Notes under the pieces: model-generated
Told to the model about the DNA's origin: nothing
Seen by the model: only the letters and a program-made list of their open reading frames with translations
The model's database searches: none
Program-made: the position numbers and the translations under genes
NCBI GenBank assembly: GCA_016841205.1
Contig: JAENZP010000012.1
Location: 50,106 to 114,105, forward strand
Direction of reading: 5' to 3'
Origin: Desulfoscipio geothermicus
Lineage (GTDB): Bacteria; Bacillota; Desulfotomaculia; Desulfotomaculales; Desulfallaceae
Length of the DNA: 64,000 nt
Shown: positions 1-9,626 of the stretch, in pieces
How positions within the stretch are numbered: the stretch's first letter is position 1
How the letters are laid out: the number at the start of each line of letters is the position of its first letter

Positions 1-1618
1 TGGCATCGATATGAACATTCACCACCTTAATCCCTCCCAATGTCAGGGCAGTCTGGAAATCATATTCTAAGGCAGTATAATCCGCAGGTTCAAAATAAGT
101 TACATCATATAAAGCTTGCAGCCCGGCAAAATTTATGCCGTGGGGAGTCATAAACAAGTATTCGAAATGTTTACTCTGACTTTGCGGTAAATACTTAAAA
201 ATAGCTCCCCCATTATTATTCAATACAACAATAATCAAATTCAGATGATGGGTTTTACCGACCAGCAGGCCATTTAAATCATGGTAAAAAGCTAAGTCAC
301 CGGTTAATAATACCGTTGGCTGCTGACAGGAAGAAATACCTAAAGCAGTGGAGACTACCCCATCTATGCCATTAGCGCCACGGTTGCATAATAGCTTAAT
401 ATTTTGCCGGCGCGTTTCCCAGAAATAATCAACATCACGTATCGCCATACTATTGGCAACGACTAACCGGCAACCATCGGGCAGCATATCCTGTAACCTT
501 TGCACGAGTTTTCCCTCAAATAAAGAAGCTTCATTTCTAGCCAGATTCAGCCGCTGGCGCATGGCTTTTTGGTAATGCTGCCACCGGCTTAAGTAGGCAC
601 CGCTGGTATTTTGGACACCAATGGACCCGGCAAAAACACCAGGTTGGGCAACAACAAACCTGTTAATGGATAAGGATGGGTTACGGTACTGAAAAGTCTC
701 GTCCACTTGATAATATAAGGCATCCTGGTGCATAGCGATAAACTGCTGCAAACGCTTCGATACTGGAATTTGCCCAAAATGAATAATGAATTCCGGCTTC
801 AGCTCTTCTTTTAGGTCCTCATTTTTAAGAAAGGCATCATAACTGTCAATGATCTGGCCATGATCGTAGCTGCGAAAATTAGAAATAGGGTCTGCTAATA
901 CAGGCGCCTTTAAGCGTTCCGCCAAAGCCAAAACTTCCTGGTGATAATCTGCGTAGGCATCACCGCCACAAATGATGATCCCCTTTTTGTCCTGGAAAGC
1001 TGCGCTATCCACGCCATTCATTGCAAGCCGGCTCTCGTTTTTCACCCATTGGAATGGATATTTTAAACGGCCCAGGCTAAAATCCACTTTATTTAAATCA
1101 GGCAATAAGGGCTCACGCAAGGGTACATTAATATGCGCTACGCCATATGCTCCGGACAGTGAGCTAACATAAGCTTTTTGCGCCACCGTGCGAACATACC
1201 GGTACATGCTTTCTGTTTCTTCAGGCAGGGCCAATTCCTCATAGTATTTAGCGTACTCATGGTAAATTTTAATTTGATCAATGGTTTGCGGAGCGCCGAC
1301 TTGACGCAATTCATGGGGGCGATCCGCTGTTAAGATAATTAAGGGCACCCTTGAGTAAGTGGCCTCAACAATTGCCGGAAAATAATGCACCGCGGCAGAG
1401 CCCGAAGTACAGACTAACGCAACCGGCCGTTCTTTTTCTTTCGCAATGCCTAACGCGAAAAAGCCTGCCGATCGTTCGTCTATATTTACAAACACCTCGA
1501 ATTCGTGTTCGCAAAATAATATCGATAAAGGGGTTGAGCGAGACCCCGGACTGATCACGACTTCACGCACACCCAACTGGTATAACTCATCGACTAACGC
1601 GGCAATATAATTAGTCAC
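1..1618 (-). CDS. menD: MenD, SEPHCHC synthase (3' end beyond the window)
   Basis: Thiamine-diphosphate enzyme that joins isochorismate and 2-oxoglutarate, the first committed step of menaquinone synthesis, in the cytoplasm. The frame starts with GTG at 1618-1616, seven bases after an AAGGTG ribosome site, and stays open to base 1, giving about 539 codons; the family is usually 560-580, so only the last few dozen residues are missing. The N-terminus shows the SPGSRSTPL and [13 protein letters not shown] segments typical of MenD, and the C-terminal half has the ThDP-binding [13 protein letters not shown] stretch. It lies 15 bp after menF and is presumably cotranscribed with it. A right-hand neighbour making isochorismate makes the assignment firm. 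Confidence 0.95.
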   Translation of the reverse strand, partial: MTNYIAALVDELYQLGVREVVISPGSRSTPLSILFCEHEFEVFVNIDERSAGFFALGIAKEKERPVALVCTSGSAAVHYFPAIVEATYSRVPLIILTADRPHELRQVGAPQTIDQIKIYHEYAKYYEELALPEETESMYRYVRTVAQKAYVSSLSGAYGVAHINVPLREPLLPDLNKVDFSLGRLKYPFQWVKNESRLAMNGVDSAAFQDKKGIIICGGDAYADYHQEVLALAERLKAPVLADPISNFRSYDHGQIIDSYDAFLKNEDLKEELKPEFIIHFGQIPVSKRLQQFIAMHQDALYYQVDETFQYRNPSLSINRFVVAQPGVFAGSIGVQNTSGAYLSRWQHYQKAMRQRLNLARNEASLFEGKLVQRLQDMLPDGCRLVVANSMAIRDVDYFWETRRQNIKLLCNRGANGIDGVVSTALGISSCQQPTVLLTGDLAFYHDLNGLLVGKTHHLNLIIVVLNNNGGAIFKYLPQSQSKHFEYLFMTPHGINFAGLQALYDVTYFEPADYTALEYDFQTALTLGGIKVVNVHIDA

Positions 1619-1633
1619 GCATTTCACCTTCGA

Positions 1634-2818
1634 TTATAAGCTCTCTAGGATCGACTTCATCTTATTATTAGACTCTAAGTATTCTTCAGCACAAGCTGAT
1701 TTTTCTACGATACCACAACCTGCATAGGCATAAACCATATTCTTATCAATTAGCGCCGAGCGTATCCCGGCCACAAATACACCATCCCCATGCTCATTGA
1801 TCATCCCAATAGGCGCTGCATACAAGCCCCGCTCATGTTTTTCAAAACGGGCAATTATTTCTAAGGCATCCCGCACCGGATATCCGCCCAAAGCAGGCGT
1901 CGGGTGCAACCGCGCTACCCAGTCCGGTAAAGGACTGTTTGCGTTTGCCTTAGCTTTGATGCATGTCTGCAGATGATGCAAATTTTTAAGCGTCAAGGTA
2001 GTCGTCTCCCCAACGACTACTTCATCACTATACGTTTTCATCACATTAGCTATGTAATCCAGCACTACTTGATGCTCATGGCGATTTTTCGGATCATTCA
2101 GCAGCAGCGTTTTTTGGTTTTCATCTTGTGTTTGTTCGCTTCGTGCAATAGTTCCGGCTAAAGCATGGCTGATGATCTGTTCTTTTTCTTTTCGAACTAG
2201 AATCTCCGGAGTGGCACCAAGAAAAGTTTTACCCTTTTTGCAATAAGCAAAAACAAAACAGTTAGGGTTTTTTTCTAACAAATTATTTAGCACGCTTTCT
2301 ACGGAAACGACTGTATCACATGCAATTTTTACTTCCCGGGAAATTACAACTTTTTTCACCTTTCCCAATAATATTTCTTGTTGCACATTATTAAATAACT
2401 CCTGCCACTCTTCGTAATCGTCAGCAAGCATTTCGAAAACGTGCCTATGGGATTCGAGTTCTCTATCCTGAATATCGAGGCAATCTTTATAGTAGTAAAG
2501 CGTTTGATTCCCGTCCTTTTCAACTAGATAGTAGGCAAAAGAGATTGATTCATTGCCCAATCCGGCCCATTTTTGCTCTTTGACTGTAGGGAAGAAGGTT
2601 CTCGTAGAAAAGATATAAGGAAATTGCAGATAACTTTCCCCTGCTTGAAAGGCTTTTAGGCGTTTGGCCCCCATAATAAGCTCCCGTTCCAGGGGATTAT
2701 AAAACAAAACACGTTCTTCATTTACAAAGTTACTCCAAAATGAAAGTGCATTATTTAAATGCATTTCTTTTCGTTGATATAGCAAATCTATCTCTCCATA
2801 TAATGAATAGTAGTTCAT
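1634..2818 (-). CDS. menF: Isochorismate synthase (MenF/EntC family)
   Basis: Converts chorismate to isochorismate, the substrate of the adjacent MenD. The protein has 394 residues. The chorismate-binding domain fills about residues 135-392, with the general-base region KVKKVVISRE, then AGTIARS, LHPTPALGGYP, ERGLYAAPIG, VFVAGIRSALI and the C-terminal YAGCGIVEKSACAEEYLE, all hallmark blocks of the family. The start ATG has AAGGA seven bases upstream. menF and menD are 15 bp apart on the same strand. Since MenD follows directly, a menaquinone role is preferred over siderophore (EntC) or salicylate synthesis. Confidence 0.95.
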   Translation of the reverse strand: MNYYSLYGEIDLLYQRKEMHLNNALSFWSNFVNEERVLFYNPLERELIMGAKRLKAFQAGESYLQFPYIFSTRTFFPTVKEQKWAGLGNESISFAYYLVEKDGNQTLYYYKDCLDIQDRELESHRHVFEMLADDYEEWQELFNNVQQEILLGKVKKVVISREVKIACDTVVSVESVLNNLLEKNPNCFVFAYCKKGKTFLGATPEILVRKEKEQIISHALAGTIARSEQTQDENQKTLLLNDPKNRHEHQVVLDYIANVMKTYSDEVVVGETTTLTLKNLHHLQTCIKAKANANSPLPDWVARLHPTPALGGYPVRDALEIIARFEKHERGLYAAPIGMINEHGDGVFVAGIRSALIDKNMVYAYAGCGIVEKSACAEEYLESNNKMKSILESL

Positions 2819-2830
2819 TTTATGTCCTTG

Positions 2831-2859
2831 ATTTTATCTTGTCTTATTTGCTATGTCAA
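2831..2859 (-). promoter_or_regulatory. Candidate sigma-A promoter of menF-menD
   Basis: On the minus strand TTGACA (2859-2854), 17 bp, then TAAAAT (2836-2831). The match is near consensus, but the -10 lies only 12 bp before the menF ATG, so a transcript from here would carry almost no leader and would lose the AAGGA ribosome site. The real start may be elsewhere. Confidence 0.45.
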
Positions 2860-3184
2860 GCATTAGAATGCCATTCATAATTTGAAATAATGAATCGACT
2901 AGAAAGTATTTTCTATCTTGCTTCGTAAGGCTTGATTAAAAACAAAAATATAAATATAAGTAATATAAAAAACCTTGACGTTAATATCGGTTCAGTTTTT
3001 AAAAATTTAATTAAATATTTTTGTAATACGTGGAACAAATCACAATAAAAAATGTCTAATTAAATAATAGGTTTAATTTTCTGTAAATTCATTATTTTCT
3101 AAATATGGCCAAGCCTTTTAACTGCCCACAATAAATAACGACATGCTCTTGGTAAAATTTTAAATGCTTAAAGGAGTTGATATT

Positions 3185-3262
3185 ATGTTAACTGCCACCG
3201 TTATGGTACTGCTTGGTACGTTTGGTATCCCAATGCTGATAAAAAAGCTAAATGCATCCTGA
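3185..3262 (+). CDS. 25-residue hydrophobic mini-protein (candidate)
   Basis: A short ATG frame preceded by a very good AAAGGAG site eight bases upstream. The product would be a single hydrophobic helix (TVMVLLGTFGIPMLI) ending in a lysine pair, so a membrane peptide is likely if it is made. It sits alone in the 465-bp gap between menF and the PEP-utilising enzyme, convergent with the latter. The rest of the gap (2860-3184) is AT-rich and I see no gene in it. No family is recognised; it could also be a leader peptide or chance. Confidence 0.4.
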   Translation: MLTATVMVLLGTFGIPMLIKKLNAS

Positions 3263-3284
3263 TCAGGTGAAGGATATTTAACAC

Positions 3285-5939
3285 CTACTTCAGAATTTCA
3301 ACGAACCCCCGGGTACCGTTAACACGGATCTTTTGTCCGTCTTGAATAATGCGGGTGGCGTTTTCCACGCCTACCACTGCCGGAATGCCATATTCCCGTG
3401 CTACCACCGCACCGTGGGTCATCAGGCCACCGACTTCAGTCACCAAACCGGACGCCAGGAGGAATAACGGGGTCCAGGCCGGATCGGTGAAAGGCGCCAC
3501 CAGGATATCACCCTGTTCCATTATAGCTTCATTCAAATTCAGGACAACCCGGGCCCGGCCCTCGACGATACCCGCCGACACCGGGCTTCCGGGAAGAGCG
3601 CCCGGCGGAACATGAGCTAGCAGTTGGGCGATGATGATTTCCCCCTCACTGGTCATAACCCGTGGAGGAGTAAGTTGCTTATCCTGCCGGTATTTTTCCT
3701 GGCGCTTGGTAATTACATTGCGGTCTAATCGCTGCGTTTCTATCACTGCTTTGATTTCAGGCAATGTCAGCCAATACACTTCTTCCGGATGCTTAAGGAT
3801 GCCGGCCGCGGTCAGTCTACCGGCCTCTTGCAAAATAGCTTGTTTAAACATATCCAAATGTTGCACAATAAAATATTTGGGATGTTCCCTGATCCCGATC
3901 AGTGAGCGGTGCACATCAATCAGCCGCTGCATACACTTAGCCTTCACGAGCCCCAAGGGCGTTTGATGCAGGCGCCCCAGCAGCTTTTCAGCAGCTTGTT
4001 CAGCTTGATTTTTGCCGGTAAGAAAATCACGGCGGTGTTGCCCAGGCTTAACACCCTTAATGTGACCCAAAATGGCGGGAACCAACTGGGTCGGAACCTC
4101 ACGCCAGCGCGGGCGGGTTATGTCAATTTCGCCCGTACCCCGCATCCCATAGCGTTCAAAGAATTTTAAAAAAACAGGCAGCACATTATCCCCGCCGGGA
4201 ACCGCCTTCAAGTCCTCCCAAAATGTTACATCAACCGCCTGTTTTAGGTATTTAATAACCGCCGGGTGATTGCGCACTGCATCGGCCACATCTCCAAGCG
4301 CCAACCCCATTTTAGTGGTAACATTACCAGGGGGAGATTTACTGATGCCGCCCAATTCGTCAGCGTCACCAAGCCACTTTTGGGACAGGCGCTCAATGAG
4401 CTTGTAAGTTATAATCGCGGGCCCCATATATTGAGCTGCCCGCGAAGCAAACGCCGGTATTAAGGTGGGCAGCATTTCCTGAATCAGCGCGATTTTGTCC
4501 GCGCCTGGAACTGCCTGCATCTTGTTCTTGTTTTTTTCCACTATTTCCGAGATAAACTGGTTGATATTATCGATAGCCTGGTAATTGTCACGGTACAAGA
4601 TAGTTCCAATCACGGCTAAGACCATGGGAAGAGCTTTTTTTACCAAAACAAAATCCAGCTTTTTGCCGGGCTGCATCGCGGCCTGGAAATCTTCTCGCCC
4701 GGTGAATTCATGCACCGCCCGGCCTATCAACTCATCGACATTAAGCAGCAGTCCGGGCAGGTGCTTCCTTAACTGTGGATACTCAAGCAGCCGGGTGATA
4801 TCGAGATACAATCTTCCACCGGCTTCTTGCAGCAAATCGCTCTCTGCCCCCGGCGCATTTTGGCCAAAAGGAACAAGCGACCTGAGTACCGATATCCCCA
4901 GGGGCTTCATGGCCTCAGTCATCATTTGCACGTGACCGATGGATACGAAAAGGTGGAGTTTATCACCAGCAGCTGCGGGGAGGGGATAAAGAGTAGTTAC
5001 GGGCCGGCTCTGCACAATAAATATTTCGTCGCCGGCGAGGCACCACTCGATATCCTGGGGGGAACCGAAGTGTGCTTCGATGCTCCGCCCCATCCGGGCC
5101 AGCCTGACGGCTTGCTCGTCCGATAAAGCTGGGGCAGTCTGCCTCTTGACAGGAAGTTTCACCCGTGCTGTCCCGCCCTCAGGCCGGGCATTAATAGCGA
5201 TCTCTTTCGTGGCGATTTGCTTTATGATTAATTTATCCGATTTTACCTGGTAGAGATCAGCGCTGACTATACCTGACACCAACGCTTCTCCCAGGCCGAA
5301 ACTGGCATCAATGGAAACTATTTTTCGATTGCCGGTCACGGGATCAGCAGTAAACATGATCCCCGACACTTCGGGAAAGACCATCCGCTGCACCACAACA
5401 GCTAGTAATACTTGATCATGGCGGAAGCCGTTCTTTTGGCGATAAGCAATGGCCCGGTCGGTGAACAGAGATGCCCAGCACTTCCGCACACAGTCAAGAA
5501 TATTCTGCTCACCCTCAATATTCAAGAAGGTGTCCTGCTGCCCGGCAAAAGATGCCCCCGGAAGGTCCTCCGCCGTAGCGCTGGAGCGAATGGCATAGGA
5601 ATATTGACTGCCGGCCTCCCGCCAGGTCGAGATAATTTCCTGCCGGATGGGGTCGGGAATGTCCAGGTTTTCCAGGTGGATCCGCATCCGCTGTCCCACT
5701 GCCCTAAGCTCTTCCAGTGCTTCGACACCAATCGATGCCAGTGTTTCCAGCAAGGCGGCAAACTCCTGGCTGGTATTCACAAAATCTCTGTAAGCACTAG
5801 TAGCGACACAAAAACCTGCCGGCACCGCAATCCCGGGAACACGGCATAGTTCGCCCAGATTTGCTCCTTTTCCCCCCACGCTGGCCAAGCTCGACCTGTC
5901 TAGCTCAGTTAAGCTATACACATAAGCCTGACTCGACAT
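3285..5939 (-). CDS. PEP synthase / rifampin phosphotransferase-type enzyme
   Basis: An 884-residue PEP-utilising enzyme with the order: ATP-grasp PPDK N-terminal domain (about 1-315, starting SVGGKGANLGEL and with YAIRSSATAEDLPGASFAG), a long middle domain (about 320-770), and the mobile phosphohistidine domain (about 790-884, TEVGGLMTHGAVVAREYG with the catalytic His). This order and the middle-domain segment GTGEIDITRPRWREVP are those of rifampin phosphotransferases (RPH) and their Pps-named relatives rather than of classical gluconeogenic PpsA. Classical PpsA is about 790 residues with the His domain in the middle. It could inactivate a rifamycin-like compound or act on an unknown substrate; PEP synthase activity is less likely. 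It appears monocistronic, ahead of the ger operon's 3' end. Confidence 0.8.
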   Translation of the reverse strand: MSSQAYVYSLTELDRSSLASVGGKGANLGELCRVPGIAVPAGFCVATSAYRDFVNTSQEFAALLETLASIGVEALEELRAVGQRMRIHLENLDIPDPIRQEIISTWREAGSQYSYAIRSSATAEDLPGASFAGQQDTFLNIEGEQNILDCVRKCWASLFTDRAIAYRQKNGFRHDQVLLAVVVQRMVFPEVSGIMFTADPVTGNRKIVSIDASFGLGEALVSGIVSADLYQVKSDKLIIKQIATKEIAINARPEGGTARVKLPVKRQTAPALSDEQAVRLARMGRSIEAHFGSPQDIEWCLAGDEIFIVQSRPVTTLYPLPAAAGDKLHLFVSIGHVQMMTEAMKPLGISVLRSLVPFGQNAPGAESDLLQEAGGRLYLDITRLLEYPQLRKHLPGLLLNVDELIGRAVHEFTGREDFQAAMQPGKKLDFVLVKKALPMVLAVIGTILYRDNYQAIDNINQFISEIVEKNKNKMQAVPGADKIALIQEMLPTLIPAFASRAAQYMGPAIITYKLIERLSQKWLGDADELGGISKSPPGNVTTKMGLALGDVADAVRNHPAVIKYLKQAVDVTFWEDLKAVPGGDNVLPVFLKFFERYGMRGTGEIDITRPRWREVPTQLVPAILGHIKGVKPGQHRRDFLTGKNQAEQAAEKLLGRLHQTPLGLVKAKCMQRLIDVHRSLIGIREHPKYFIVQHLDMFKQAILQEAGRLTAAGILKHPEEVYWLTLPEIKAVIETQRLDRNVITKRQEKYRQDKQLTPPRVMTSEGEIIIAQLLAHVPPGALPGSPVSAGIVEGRARVVLNLNEAIMEQGDILVAPFTDPAWTPLFLLASGLVTEVGGLMTHGAVVAREYGIPAVVGVENATRIIQDGQKIRVNGTRGFVEILK

Positions 5940-5975
5940 CTAATGCAGCCCCCCTATCAGGGTTTTATATACACT

Positions 5976-6191
5976 TTACTTTAATAACTCAGATACGGGC
6001 TTAATAATGACCTCTATGGCTTTGCTTGGGTTGGGCAGTATAATACCCAGCACTTGCGGGATGCTTAGGGCCATACCTATAAATAGGTAAATGGAAAAAG
6101 CAACCAAATCTCGCCACATTTTCTGCTTGATTAGCCCGGGCACTTCAAATAAAATAATTCCAATGAAAGCTATGATTAACAAAACGATCAA
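5976..6191 (-). CDS. Small two-helix membrane protein of the ger operon
   Basis: 71 residues with two hydrophobic segments (about 1-17 and 29-51). Its ATG overlaps the stop of the upstream GerB-type gene by 4 bp, which indicates translational coupling. It is the last gene of the germination operon. Small membrane proteins (GerD-unrelated, sometimes called GerX-D-type) occur at the ends of some gerA operons and tune receptor function, but no family signature is seen here, so that role is inferred from position only. Confidence 0.7.
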   Translation of the reverse strand: MIVLLIIAFIGIILFEVPGLIKQKMWRDLVAFSIYLFIGMALSIPQVLGIILPNPSKAIEVIIKPVSELLK

Positions 6192-7285
6192 GTTGCCTCA
6201 TCCTCACTTTTTTTCCCCTTCCCCTTTGCCAGAGCAACAATTAACAACAGCAGCGGAATCACCACTTCAGGGAGAATCAGGTGATAGGGTAAATGGGAAT
6301 AATATTCTACTATATTAATGCCAAAAAGAAAATAAGATGAAGCTCCCATGATCAACCCCGCCGGCAGCACCAGAGGACGGTAATCCTTTAACCCCATCCA
6401 CTGGGCACTGCCTAACACAAATGCATAATAAAACACTCCTATCTTTATAAAACCTCCAAGTATCCATACCATTAGTATAACTGCGTCCAGTCGTTCCAAA
6501 AAATTGGCAATGGAAACCACCCTGACCGCATTGTAAGTGGGATAAAGCCAGTGGTTCGCCAGGTCGGGGCCAAATATAAGCAATGATTCCATTGTGTTGA
6601 TCATTAAAATAAAACCACTTAACAGGACAGAGATAACAGCCACCCGGTAGGCTTCCTTGGGCTTGGTTAGGTAAGGAATAATCATGGCCAAAGTTAATAT
6701 TTCCCCCAGCCACGCGATGGGCGAAACAGCCCCTTGAGCAATCGAAAGCAAGCCGGTGTCAAAAACCGGCAGCAACCTGGTCAACTTCATATTCGTAGTG
6801 GATAAAAGAAAAGCAATAACCAATAATCCCGTAACAGGTATGAATAATTGGTTAAAACGGCATAAAACCTCCAGGCCGTTGCGGACCGCATAGGCCGATA
6901 TAACAATTGCTATAATGATAAAAACTATCATCGGGGTTTCGGGCATCATGGCCGTAACCAGAAAGAAACCAAACTCCCTGCACACTCCGGAGCCTATCCG
7001 CATAAACGTGTATATGTACAGAAAACCAACGATTTTCCCCAATACCCTTCCTAAAATTTCCTCCGTGTATTCAATAATGGTTTTCCCCGGGAAACGAAGG
7101 CTCAAACTCACTACCAGCCAGGCGATCAGCAATCCTACCAAGGTAGCCAGAATGAGCGATAGCCAGGCATCCTGTTTGGCGTACTTCAAGGTAATGGCGG
7201 GAACAATGAGGATGGCCGTAGGCAAAATCATGCTTATCATTAATAAGATAGCCTGCTTGCTGTCGATTTTACCATGTTCCAGCAA
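6188..7285 (-). CDS. GerAB-family spore germinant receptor subunit B (second copy)
   Basis: 365 residues of the spore germination permease family (APC fold), about ten transmembrane helices. Family blocks are visible: an N-terminus EHGKIDSKQAILLM, SLRFPGKTIIEYTEEILG, and a polytopic body. It would sit in the inner spore membrane and form the ligand-binding B subunit. It starts with TTG at 7285, six bases after GGGGAG. It is a close paralogue of the other B gene at 8511-9614 (shared N-terminus, SLRFPGKT and VRNGLEVLCRFNQLF), so the operon arose by duplication of B. It follows the C-subunit gene by 35 bp. Confidence 0.92.
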   Translation of the reverse strand: MLEHGKIDSKQAILLMISMILPTAILIVPAITLKYAKQDAWLSLILATLVGLLIAWLVVSLSLRFPGKTIIEYTEEILGRVLGKIVGFLYIYTFMRIGSGVCREFGFFLVTAMMPETPMIVFIIIAIVISAYAVRNGLEVLCRFNQLFIPVTGLLVIAFLLSTTNMKLTRLLPVFDTGLLSIAQGAVSPIAWLGEILTLAMIIPYLTKPKEAYRVAVISVLLSGFILMINTMESLLIFGPDLANHWLYPTYNAVRVVSIANFLERLDAVILMVWILGGFIKIGVFYYAFVLGSAQWMGLKDYRPLVLPAGLIMGASSYFLFGINIVEYYSHLPYHLILPEVVIPLLLLIVALAKGKGKKSEDEAT

Positions 7286-7320
7286 ATAACTCTCCCCTTT
7301 GCCTCTCCCGCAATGATGAT

Positions 7321-8514
7321 TTATTTTTCCGGCGAGCCGGCCGGCATGCTTAACAGGCCGATCCCACGCACGTGGGCTTCTACGGCAATATTAACACCGG
7401 CCCGGGAGAATTCCTCATCCCAATGGTTTTGCATTTCTCGCCATTCTTTTCTGTACTTCCGGTGGAAAGCGTTGCCAAAGCCAAAGATATCTAATCCATA
7501 CTCAGTCTGGGCCTTCTCCAGGGTAGCGGTGGTTCTCGCTTTGATTTCTTCGCTCATAGCTGTTTCCAGTGCTTTGATCTGCTCGGGTTTAGCTAAATCT
7601 ACGCGGCTTTGCTGTTCCACCATGTCCCCTTCCACATAGATGTTAACATTAAACCAGAGATTCTCCCCGTCATATTCCGGCACAATTTTGGTATGGCTCC
7701 GCCTGATCTTAATGGAAACCTCTTTCCCAGGTTCTCCCGGACTAGGCACAATAACCGCGCCCTCCTTGGCCTCACCTTTCAACCAGAGCAAACCCCTTGT
7801 TTCGTGCGCGTCCAGCCACCCAATCAGCTTATCCACTTTTAATACGGCTACACCGGAGAGCTCAACTTTTTTCTGGACCGTAGAATTTTCCCCCTGTCCT
7901 GGCCCGCGCCCCTCCCCAAAATCTTGCACCTCCACTCCAGTAACCACCGGCTGCACCCCTTTACTGGCACGCATTTCGGCATATTCCCAGATCTGCACGA
8001 TATAACCGGTTTTCATCCTGGTTAAAAAGCCAGTAGCCTGGGCTGAGGTCTTAGCAAGCATGGGTTGGGCTTGCAGAATATCCCTGGCCTCTCCCCTTGC
8101 CACCATCAACCACATGTTTTCCCTGGGTTCCCCGGTGCGGAGGAAGAAATTGCTGACCATCTCGGTTCCTCTTTTGGCCATTCTTTCCCCAATTACCAAA
8201 ATAATGCTATGATCCCAGTAGATCCTGCGGGGGACTTTCATAGCCAGATATCTTTCGGCATCCTCAATGGTTTCACCCTCTGCCCAGACCACCCAGGCCG
8301 GAGGTTCCTTACCCCCACCGCTTGTGTCTCCACCGGCACTAAAAGCACCGGGGCTGGCTATCTGCACGCTCAGCCGGATCAATCCGTCTTCCGTCAAATC
8401 AACCCCCGTGCCCAGAATAATGGCTTCCTCACCTATTTCGCTGCGGCTCCAACAGCCTCCCAGGAGACCCGACAAAAAAAACAGCAGCAACAGGATGGCG
8501 ATCTTCTTTCTCAA
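7321..8514 (-). CDS. GerAC-family germinant receptor lipoprotein (subunit C)
   Basis: 397 residues. A lysine-rich start, a hydrophobic signal and the lipobox LLGGC with the lipidated Cys at residue 21 mark it as an exported lipoprotein. The remainder matches the Ger(x)C family: early EEAIILGTGVD, then a middle region with MKVPRRIYWDHSIILVIGE, and the C-terminal helical GLDIFGFGNAFHRKYRKEW region. It is the outer-face subunit of the receptor complex with the A and B subunits. It overlaps the upstream B gene by 4 bp, so translation is probably coupled. Confidence 0.93.
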   Translation of the reverse strand: MRKKIAILLLLFFLSGLLGGCWSRSEIGEEAIILGTGVDLTEDGLIRLSVQIASPGAFSAGGDTSGGGKEPPAWVVWAEGETIEDAERYLAMKVPRRIYWDHSIILVIGERMAKRGTEMVSNFFLRTGEPRENMWLMVARGEARDILQAQPMLAKTSAQATGFLTRMKTGYIVQIWEYAEMRASKGVQPVVTGVEVQDFGEGRGPGQGENSTVQKKVELSGVAVLKVDKLIGWLDAHETRGLLWLKGEAKEGAVIVPSPGEPGKEVSIKIRRSHTKIVPEYDGENLWFNVNIYVEGDMVEQQSRVDLAKPEQIKALETAMSEEIKARTTATLEKAQTEYGLDIFGFGNAFHRKYRKEWREMQNHWDEEFSRAGVNIAVEAHVRGIGLLSMPAGSPEK

Positions 8515-9614
8515 CTACTTTGCCCTCCCTTTCCCCTGACCAGGGCGATGATCAGCAAAAGCAGCGGAATCCCCACTTCAAAGACGATCAGCATAAACGG
8601 CACTTGAATTTGGGAAATATAATATATCATGTCTACGATATTTTCTCCATGCATAAAAGAGGAAAAACTCACCAGGATCACCCCTACCGGCAGCACCAAG
8701 GGGCGGTAATCCTTGAGGTTAAGACACTGTGCGCTGCCTAGAACGGCGACATAATAAAACACCCCAACTTTGACAAAACCTCCAAGTACCCAAAACGCTA
8801 CAATAACAGATTCCAGCCGTTCAAGAAAATTGGCAATAGAGATCACCCGAACTGCGTTAAAAGTAGGAAAAATCCAGTGGGCCGCCAGATCGGGGCCAAA
8901 AATTAATAATGCCTCCAGTGTGCTTGCCGTTAAAACAAATCCGTTGAACAACGCAGATAGTATGGCGATCCGTTGGGCTTCCTCCGGCTTGTTGAGGTAA
9001 GGAATAATCATGGCCAAGAGTACAATCTCCCCCATCAGCATGGTAGGCATGACGGTTCCCTTAACAATAGGCAGCAAACCGGCATCAAAAACCGGCAGTA
9101 ACCTGGCCGGTTTCATTTCTATGGTGGACAGAAAGAAAACAATGGCCAGCAATCCCGTGACAGGTAAGAACAACTGGTTGAAACGGCATAGAACCTCCAA
9201 ACCGTTACGGACCGCGTAGGCTGCCACGGCAACCACCGTGATAGAAAAAACCTCTATCGGGGTTTCGGGCATCATGGCCGTAACCAGAAAGAAGCTAAAC
9301 TGTCTGACTGCTCCGGAACCTGCATACAAAAAAAATAGCCATATATAAAGTAAGCAAACGATTTTTCCCAGCGTTTTACCTAAAATTTCTTCCGCATATT
9401 CGCACAGAGTCTTACCCGGGAAGCGGAGGCTCAAGCTTACCACCAGCCAGGCAATTAATAGCACCGCCAAAGTAGCCGCCATGACCGACAGCCAGGCGTC
9501 CTGCCGGGCAGTTCTAACAATACCGGCGGGAATGGTGAGGATAGCCGTGGGCAGAACCACGCTGAGCATCAAAAATATAGCCTGTTTACCATCAATTTTG
9601 CCATGTTCGAGCAT
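8511..9614 (-). CDS. GerAB-family spore germinant receptor subunit B (first copy)
   Basis: About 367 residues and ten transmembrane helices; same permease family and layout as the second copy at 6188. I place the start at ATG 9614 because AGAGGTG lies just upstream, while an in-frame GTG at 9623 overlaps that ribosome site. It begins 12 bp after the A gene and ends overlapping the C gene. Together with its paralogue it could give one receptor two alternative B subunits. Confidence 0.93.
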   Translation of the reverse strand: MLEHGKIDGKQAIFLMLSVVLPTAILTIPAGIVRTARQDAWLSVMAATLAVLLIAWLVVSLSLRFPGKTLCEYAEEILGKTLGKIVCLLYIWLFFLYAGSGAVRQFSFFLVTAMMPETPIEVFSITVVAVAAYAVRNGLEVLCRFNQLFLPVTGLLAIVFFLSTIEMKPARLLPVFDAGLLPIVKGTVMPTMLMGEIVLLAMIIPYLNKPEEAQRIAILSALFNGFVLTASTLEALLIFGPDLAAHWIFPTFNAVRVISIANFLERLESVIVAFWVLGGFVKVGVFYYVAVLGSAQCLNLKDYRPLVLPVGVILVSFSSFMHGENIVDMIYYISQIQVPFMLIVFEVGIPLLLLIIALVRGKGGQSS

Positions 9615-9626
9615 AGCGCTCACCTC

